Assembly (NCBI GenBank): GCA_001774505.1
Contig: MFAF01000118.1
Span: 18,790 to 28,848, forward strand
From: Candidatus Coatesbacteria bacterium RBG_13_66_14
GTDB taxonomy: Bacteria > RBG-13-66-14
DNA: 10,059 nucleotides
Direction of reading: 5' to 3'
The notes under the pieces were generated by a model. The model saw only the letters and a list, made by a program, of their open reading frames with translations, did not search any database and was not told where the DNA came from. Below are positions 5,507 through 10,059 of the stretch, one piece after another. The position numbers were made by a program, and so were the translations under genes. The first letter of the stretch is position 1. The number at the start of each line of letters is the position of its first letter.

Positions 5507-7144
5507 ATGAATGAACGGACCAGAAAACTCTATTACGGTGACTGCCTCGACGTCATGCGGGGGATGATTCCCGACGCCTCCGTGGACCTCGTCTATCTCG
5601 ACCCGCCCTTCAACTCCAATGCCACCTACAACGTCCTCTTCAAACCCCCGGAGGAGTTGGGCGACGCCGCGCAGATTCGGGCCTTCGAGGACACCTGGCA
5701 CTGGACCGTCCAGACCGAGCGCGAGTACGCCGAAATCCTGAAAAACCCTTACGGCAACAGCGACCTGGCCAAGCTCGTGAGCGCCCTGCGGCAGTTTTTG
5801 GGCGATAACGACATGATGGCGTATCTCGTCCACATGGCGAATCGGCTGTTGGAGATTCGCCGGGTGATGAAGGACACGGCGAGCATCTACCTCCACTGCG
5901 ACCCCACCGCCAGCCACTACCTCAAGCTGGTGATGGACGCCGTGTTCGGATACAAGCAATTTGTGAACGAAATAATATGGAAACGAAGTGATGCGAAAGG
6001 AGATTCAGGTCAAGGCGCAAAACATTACGGTAGAGTAAACGATTGTCTTCTTTTTTATTCAAAAAGTGACGAAAGGATTTGGAATTCACAATATACAACC
6101 CTTGATCCAGAATATGTTCGTAAATTTTATCGCTATAAAGATCCAGATGGGCGTCGTTACAAATTGGATAACATGCTTGGACCAGGTGGTGCTGCAAAAG
6201 GAAATCCTCAATACGAGGTTATGGGTGTAACACGATATTGGCGTTATTCAAAAGATAACATGAATGAATTGATTAGACAGGGTAGAGTTATTCAAACAAA
6301 GCCTGGGACTGTGCCAATGTATAAACGATATCTTGATGAATCGAAAGGTACACCGGTCACAACTAATTGGACAGACATTAGCTTTGTACGTGGTTGGTCA
6401 AAAGAACGATTGGGTTACCCAACCCAGAAGCCGGTTACTCTCTTGGAGCGGATTCTTAATACTTCATCCAACGAGGGCGACGTGGTCCTCGACCCCTTCT
6501 GCGGATGCGGCACCACCGTCCACGCCGCCGAGGAATTGGGCCGAAGCTGGATCGGGATTGACATTACACACCTGGCCATCAACCTCATCCGCACGCGCCT
6601 GACCGCCGCCTTCCCCGGCATCGAAATCGAAACCCACGGCCTTCCGGCGAGCTACGCCGGGGCGCTGGAGCTGGCCCGGGCCGACAAGCACGAGTTCGAG
6701 CTGTGGGTCCTGGGCGAGCTGGACGCCATGCCGTACAAGGGCGGGCGAAAGGGCGCCGACACCGGCATTGACGGCTACCTCTTTTTCCGTTACCTCGACG
6801 ACGACCGGGTCATAGACGGCAAGGCCATCGTGGAGGTCAAGGGCGGCGGGACCAACGTCAAGGACGTGCGGAACCTGGCGGAGGTCGTCGAGCGCGAGGG
6901 GGCGGACTTGGGGGTGCTGGTTAGCGCGCTCAAGCCGTCCAGGCCGATGTGCGAGCACGCCGCGGGCAAGGGGACCGTTACCCTGGGCTCGCGGGACTAC
7001 CCCCGCCTGCAGGTGGTCTGGCTGAAGGATTTGATGGAGAATAAGGCGCGGGTGGAGTACCCGGAGTCGGGAAAAATCGAGCACCAAAAGAAGGCCCCGC
7101 GCCATCGGCGGGATTATCAGGAAGAGATAGGTTCCGAATCGTAG
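5507..7144 (+). CDS. DNA adenine methyltransferase fused to PD-(D/E)xK nuclease
   Basis: This 545-residue protein appears to hold both modification and cleavage activities. The N-terminal part is a beta-class amino-methyltransferase: YYGDCLDVM at 9-17, catalytic motif IV DPPF (32-35), then a target-recognition region (about 148-310) ending in GYPTQKP (303-309), and after it the AdoMet motif DPFCGCGTT (329-337) with LGRSWIGIDIT. The order IV, recognition region, I and the DPPF form point to N6-adenine methylation. The C-terminal part (about 390-520) looks like an Mrr-like nuclease fold: GADTGIDG with Asp422, then VEVKGG with Glu443 and Lys445, a D-x20-E-x-K spacing. Similar fused proteins occur in many environmental genomes, usually labelled only as methyltransferases. 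The gene stands alone, with no separate restriction or specificity gene. Its middle third (5950-6470) is much more AT-rich than the rest. The final Ser and stop codon (TCGTAG) coincide with the start of an intergenic repeat. Confidence 0.9.
   Translation: MNERTRKLYYGDCLDVMRGMIPDASVDLVYLDPPFNSNATYNVLFKPPEELGDAAQIRAFEDTWHWTVQTEREYAEILKNPYGNSDLAKLVSALRQFLGDNDMMAYLVHMANRLLEIRRVMKDTASIYLHCDPTASHYLKLVMDAVFGYKQFVNEIIWKRSDAKGDSGQGAKHYGRVNDCLLFYSKSDERIWNSQYTTLDPEYVRKFYRYKDPDGRRYKLDNMLGPGGAAKGNPQYEVMGVTRYWRYSKDNMNELIRQGRVIQTKPGTVPMYKRYLDESKGTPVTTNWTDISFVRGWSKERLGYPTQKPVTLLERILNTSSNEGDVVLDPFCGCGTTVHAAEELGRSWIGIDITHLAINLIRTRLTAAFPGIEIETHGLPASYAGALELARADKHEFELWVLGELDAMPYKGGRKGADTGIDGYLFFRYLDDDRVIDGKAIVEVKGGGTNVKDVRNLAEVVEREGADLGVLVSALKPSRPMCEHAAGKGTVTLGSRDYPRLQVVWLKDLMENKARVEYPESGKIEHQKKAPRHRRDYQEEIGSES
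5950..6470. other. low-GC tract covering the target-recognition region
   Basis: From 5941 to 6420 I count 187 G/C in 480 bases (39%), while the rows just outside have 38 of 60 (5881-5940) and 42 of 60 (6481-6540). Codon use changes as well: 31 of codons 2-41 end in G or C, but only 9 of codons 150-189 do. The reading frame is intact through both joins. The tract matches the recognition region between the two conserved methyltransferase motifs and ends near GYPTQKP and the following helix. It looks like a recombined segment from an AT-rich source. Confidence 0.85.
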
Positions 7145-7222
7145 GGCGGCCCCGTGGGACGAGTCCCCTGCGGGCCGCCGCTGGCCGACCTGAACGGCGC
7201 GCCGTCGGTCGGCCCCTACGAG
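7139..7222. repeat. compound palindromic element with inverted ends (REP/BIME- or MITE-like)
   Basis: This is an 84-base stretch that opens with TCGTAGGG and closes with CCCCTACGAG (7213-7222), the reverse complement of the CTCGTAGGGG found in the flanking repeats. Inside are two stacked hairpins. The first has an outer stem GGCGGCCC / GGGCCGCC (7145-7152, 7172-7179) and an inner stem GGGAC / GTCCC (7156-7160, 7163-7167). The second has an outer stem GGCCGACC / GGTCGGCC (7183-7190, 7207-7214) around the perfect palindrome ACGGCGCGCCGT (7194-7205). The first six bases are also the last sense codon and the stop codon of the methyltransferase gene. It has no coding capacity. Confidence 0.65.
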
Positions 7223-7244
7223 GGCGGTGCGGATGCGGAAACAA

Positions 7245-7301
7245 ACTCGTAGGGGCGGGTGTCCACCCCTCACCCCGGCCCTCTCCCCAGAGGGGAGAGG
7301 G
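7245..7301. repeat. direct repeat copy plus GC-rich hairpin, copy 2
   Basis: Positions 7245-7258 are an exact copy of the 14-mer ACTCGTAGGGGCGG seen at 5454-5467. After it comes a small hairpin, GGGTG / CACCC, and then a perfect 10-bp stem, CCCTCTCCCC (7279-7288) and GGGGAGAGGG (7292-7301), with loop AGA. This second stem has the geometry of the hairpin at 36-58. The tract lies about 105 bases upstream of the S41 protease start and could insulate that gene from transcription of the methyltransferase. Confidence 0.65.
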
Positions 7302-7346
7302 GGATTGTTTGAGGGCGCAACTAGGTACGCGGGCGCCGCGTAAACT

Positions 7347-7352
7347 TATAAC
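7347..7352 (+). promoter_or_regulatory. possible -10 box of the S41 protease operon
   Basis: TATAAC (7347-7352) stands out in a GC-rich gap and would give a start of transcription near 7359 and a leader of about 47 bases. No convincing -35 hexamer is present at 16-18 bases spacing, so the call is weak. The ribosome site of the gene is GGAG (7397-7400), 5 bases before the ATG. Confidence 0.3.
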
Positions 7353-7405
7353 GGACGGCGGGCGGGACCCGCTTCGGACACCTTCCATCACACCCTGGAG
7401 CGAAC

Positions 7406-8944
7406 ATGGGCAAGAAAATATTCACCACCGTGGTCTTGGGCGTGCTCCTCGGCCTCTCGGTCTGGGTCATCGCGGGAGCGGGCGACGTCGTCATGGCCGA
7501 GGGGAGCGACGTCAACTCCTACCAGCTCCTGGCCACCTTCAACGCGGCCCTGCGGCTCGTGAGCCGGGAGTACGTGGAGGAGATGCCCTTCGACGAGCTC
7601 ATCTACGGGGCCATCCAGGGGATGCTGGCGACGCTGGACCCGCACTCCATGCTGATGGACCCGCGCCTCTACGGCGACCTGCGGCTGGAGACCACGGGCA
7701 AGTTCGGCGGCCTGGGGATGCAGGTGCAGATAACCACCGAGGACAAGACGCTGACGGTGATGGCGCCCTTCGACAACACGCCGGCCTCGCGGGCGGGCCT
7801 CCAGCCCGGCGACAAAATCCTCGAGATTGACGGCGAGAGCACCTACGAGATGGACATCAACGAGGCGGTGGAGCGGATGCGCGGCGAACCGGGGACCGAG
7901 GTCACCCTGTCCATCTTCCGCCCCGGCATGGACGACGTGATGGAGGTTCCGCTGGTCCGCGAGGAGATAATCGTGGACAGCGTCCCGGACCATTTCATGG
8001 TGGACGACGCCACCGGCTACGTCCGCATCAGCGATTTTTCGGACGACACCGCCGAGGAGCTCGCCTCGGCCATCCAGGATCTCACCGACCGGGGGATGCG
8101 CCTGTTGCTCCTGGACCTGCGGAGCAACCCCGGCGGCACGCTGGAGGCCGCCATCGAGGTGAGCCAGGTCTTCTCGAAGCCCGGGGACCTGGTGGTCTAC
8201 ACCGAGGGCCGCAACGTCGAGGAAACCCACACCGAGTACCGGGCCGCGGGTGACGGTTTCCGGACCGACGTCCCGGTGGCCCTGTTGGTGGATTCCGGCT
8301 CGGCCTCGGCCTCGGAGATAGTCACCGGCGCCCTGCGGGCCTGGGACCGCGCCCTGATTTTCGGCACCACCACCTTCGGCAAGGGCTCGGTGCAGAGCAT
8401 CTTCAACCTCTCGAAGCTCCAGCCCGGCGCCCCCGACGACATGGCCATCAAGCTCACCGTCGCCCGGTACTTCACCCCCGACGGCGTCTGCATTGACGGC
8501 GTGGGCATCGCCCCCGACGTGTACCTGGAGCCGGTCATCTACACCGGCTTCACCGCGCACTTCGTCGGGTCCGGCTACCACCGCGCCCTGGCCACCGAGT
8601 ACCGCCTCAAGCACGAGATAGCCCCGGAGGGGACCTTCGCCTCCCTGTCCGACGAAGAGCTGGTCGGCCTCGTCACGGCCTTCATGGGCGCCCAGGAGAA
8701 GCCCTTCGAGTGGGTCCCGGGCGAGCTCACGCCCGAGGTGCAGGATCAGCTCCGGCTCTACACGCGCTCCGAGATAATCGCCCAGATCGGCGGGGTGGAC
8801 GGTCGCGCCAACGCCGCCCGCTTCCGGGCCTCCCGCGATCCGTGGATCGCCGAGGTCGTCCGGCTGATGCAGGACGAGACCGCCCTCGACCAGGCCCGCG
8901 CCGACACCGTGGTCAAGCTCGCCGAGCTGGCCGCCGAGGAGTAG
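7406..8944 (+). CDS. ctpA: S41 C-terminal processing protease (CtpA/Prc type)
   Basis: This is a 512-residue periplasmic serine protease of the carboxyl-terminal processing family, which trims or degrades envelope proteins, often cell-wall hydrolases. Domains in order are a signal peptide or anchor (about 5-30), a helical part with the family motif GAIQGMLATLDPHSM (about 70-85), a PDZ domain (about 98-185, starting FGGLGMQV and including SRAGLQPGDKILEIDG), the protease core with LLLLDLRSNPGG, and the Ser-Lys dyad. Ser301 (GSASASE) and Lys326 (FGKGSVQ) are 25 residues apart, as in known members, so it should be active. The late motif DGVGIAPDV is also present. About 130 C-terminal residues are mostly helical and end in RDPWIAEVVRLMQ. 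The stop codon TAG is immediately followed by the ATG of the HtrA-like gene, so the two are very likely cotranscribed and translationally coupled. CtpA-type genes often follow envC; here a methyltransferase gene stands between them. Confidence 0.95.
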   Translation: MGKKIFTTVVLGVLLGLSVWVIAGAGDVVMAEGSDVNSYQLLATFNAALRLVSREYVEEMPFDELIYGAIQGMLATLDPHSMLMDPRLYGDLRLETTGKFGGLGMQVQITTEDKTLTVMAPFDNTPASRAGLQPGDKILEIDGESTYEMDINEAVERMRGEPGTEVTLSIFRPGMDDVMEVPLVREEIIVDSVPDHFMVDDATGYVRISDFSDDTAEELASAIQDLTDRGMRLLLLDLRSNPGGTLEAAIEVSQVFSKPGDLVVYTEGRNVEETHTEYRAAGDGFRTDVPVALLVDSGSASASEIVTGALRAWDRALIFGTTTFGKGSVQSIFNLSKLQPGAPDDMAIKLTVARYFTPDGVCIDGVGIAPDVYLEPVIYTGFTAHFVGSGYHRALATEYRLKHEIAPEGTFASLSDEELVGLVTAFMGAQEKPFEWVPGELTPEVQDQLRLYTRSEIIAQIGGVDGRANAARFRASRDPWIAEVVRLMQDETALDQARADTVVKLAELAAEE

Positions 8945-10059
8945 ATGACCCCGTTCCGGACGATCGCGCTTCTGGTCTGCCTTTCGGTCGTGGCCGCCAC
9001 GGCCGAAAGCGTTGAGTGCCCCGTCTGCGGCGAGGAGTCGCCGGCGGGGGACCTCTACTGCGCCACCTGCGGCGCCCGCCTGTCCGAGGAGGCCCAGCAG
9101 GTCAAGGGGGCCGTGGTCGCCGTCCGGGTGGACACCGACCTCCACTGGCGCGTGCCCGACATCAAGCCGGGGCTCACCGAGGTCTCGCCGCCGCGCTACC
9201 CCGGGTCCGGTTTCGTCGTGGACTCCGAGGGCCGCGTGGTGACCTGCGCCGAGTTCCTCGCCGGCTGGCGCATTGTCTGGGTGCGCACCAGCGACGGCGA
9301 GGAGCGTCCGGCCGAGGTTGTGGGGATTGACGGGCCCACCGGCGTCGCGCTGTTGAAAATCGCCGACCCGCCCCCGCCCGTGACCTGGGCGCTGGAGGAC
9401 GGCCTGGAGGCCAACGCGGCCCTGCACATCCTCGGCCTGTCGCCCGAGCTCGGCCCGGTGGACATCCCGGCACTGGCCACGGGCAGGCTCGTCAGGAGCG
9501 GCTTCACGCAGATAGAGCGGTCACACCTCGTGGTCGCCGCCGTGGAGCCGTTCTGCTGGGGCGGGCCGGCGGTGGACGCCGACGGGCGGGTGGCGGGTCT
9601 GGCGATGGCGCGCCCGGGACCCTTCTCCGATTCGGGCCGGGCCCTGGTCGTGCCGGCGGAACTCATCCGCGGGGTCGTCGAGAGGCTGGAGGAAGGAGGG
9701 GGGATCGCGCGGCCGTGGCTGGGCCTGGTGCCCGTCGTGGAAGACGGAGGCGCGGGGCTCGCGGTCCGGTACCTTTTACCCGGTTCCCCGGCCGAGACCG
9801 CGGGGCTGTCGAGGGGCGACCTCCTCGAAACCCTGGACGGCGAGCCGGTCGGCGACCCCATCGCGCTGCAGACCGCCGTGCTCGCGCGGGGGATCGGGGA
9901 GACGGTGGAGCTGGGAATCCTCCGGGGGGACGCGGAGCTGACGGTGCGTGTCGTTCTGGGCGGGCGCCCCGCCGAGCCGCGCCTGGGGGCCCAGGACGCC
10001 CTGCACTTCTACCTGGGCTTGCAGACGGAGCCCGTGCCCGGCGGCGTCCGGGTGACCGG
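8945..10059 (+). CDS. zinc-ribbon, inactive HtrA-like trypsin fold, PDZ protein (partial)
   Basis: The reading frame is open to the window edge (371 codons seen), so the 3' end is missing. A signal peptide spans residues 1-20 (LLVCLSVVAATA-E; Cys12 lacks a proper lipobox). A four-cysteine zinc ribbon follows at Cys25, 28, 39 and 42 (CPVC, CATC). An HtrA/trypsin-like domain spans about 55-245 and a PDZ domain about 256-338 (PWLGLVP, SPAETAGLSRGDLLETLDG). A second PDZ may begin near 358 (FYLGLQTEPVPGGVRVT). Alignment by eye to HtrA motifs shows all three triad positions replaced: TNAHVV is TCAEFL (Glu103 for His), TDLALLKI is TGVALLKI (Gly133 for Asp), and GNSGGP is FCWGGP (Trp205 for Ser). It should therefore bind rather than cut. 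The start codon directly follows the stop of the S41 protease, with GAGGAG (8936-8941) as ribosome site inside that gene. A role as adaptor or scaffold for the protease is the natural guess but is unproven. Confidence 0.85.
   Translation, partial: MTPFRTIALLVCLSVVAATAESVECPVCGEESPAGDLYCATCGARLSEEAQQVKGAVVAVRVDTDLHWRVPDIKPGLTEVSPPRYPGSGFVVDSEGRVVTCAEFLAGWRIVWVRTSDGEERPAEVVGIDGPTGVALLKIADPPPPVTWALEDGLEANAALHILGLSPELGPVDIPALATGRLVRSGFTQIERSHLVVAAVEPFCWGGPAVDADGRVAGLAMARPGPFSDSGRALVVPAELIRGVVERLEEGGGIARPWLGLVPVVEDGGAGLAVRYLLPGSPAETAGLSRGDLLETLDGEPVGDPIALQTAVLARGIGETVELGILRGDAELTVRVVLGGRPAEPRLGAQDALHFYLGLQTEPVPGGVRVT

Noticed and set aside
7139..7301. CRISPR array or structured regulatory RNA in the gap before the S41 protease
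   Set aside because: There are no regularly spaced identical repeats with unique spacers, and the hairpins belong to dispersed palindromic repeats with no recognisable riboswitch core.
7388..9427. Long open frame on the minus strand (679 codons) opposite the S41 and HtrA-like genes
   Set aside because: It is a shadow of GC-rich codon use. Its translation is rich in Gly/Val/His/Arg with no family motif, while the plus strand carries unmistakable protease motifs and a ribosome site.

Overview
The window comes from a GC-rich bacterium (most coding rows are near 63-70% G+C) with a diderm-type envelope: it has signal peptides, a prepilin peptidase, an EnvC-like amidase activator and a C-terminal processing protease. 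The species cannot be named from the sequence. The secreted beta-rich proteins with an Ig-like domain, and the many palindromic intergenic repeats, are the sort of thing seen in uncultivated candidate phyla, but that is a weak inference.

Layout. Positions 1-235 hold no gene, only G/C-rich hairpins, two of which look like tandem terminators for the leftward gene beside them. From 236 to 4116 all genes run leftward. In transcription order they are a prepilin peptidase (TTG start), a dGTPase-like HD hydrolase, and two secreted paralogous proteins that share a beta-rich core and an almost identical C-terminal end. A divergent promoter region (4117-4221) separates these from rightward genes: a degenerate LytM/EnvC-like protein (4222-5430), a DNA adenine methyltransferase fused to a PD-(D/E)xK nuclease (5507-7144), an S41 protease (7406-8944) and, starting directly after its stop codon, a trypsin-fold/PDZ protein that runs off the window (8945 onward).

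Two stories stand out. First, the rightward envelope genes form a small regulatory set in which two of the three proteins have lost catalytic residues. The LytM domain lacks a zinc-binding His and a catalytic His. The HtrA-like protein has lost all three triad residues and carries a zinc ribbon after its signal peptide. It is probably translated together with the active S41 protease, so it is a good candidate for an adaptor or substrate-presenting partner. Second, envC-like and ctpA-like genes are adjacent in many bacteria. Here they are split by the methyltransferase-nuclease gene, which is bordered on both sides by copies of the same palindromic repeat. Within that gene, the part encoding the target-recognition region (about 5950-6470) is about 39% G+C against 63-70% in the flanking rows, which suggests a mosaic gene whose DNA specificity was swapped in from an AT-rich donor.

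The gene-free stretches (1-235, 1286-1437, 2122-2202, 4117-4221, 5431-5506, 7145-7405) are all under 300 bases and hold promoters, terminators and repeats. No tRNA, rRNA, CRISPR array or transposase gene was seen.
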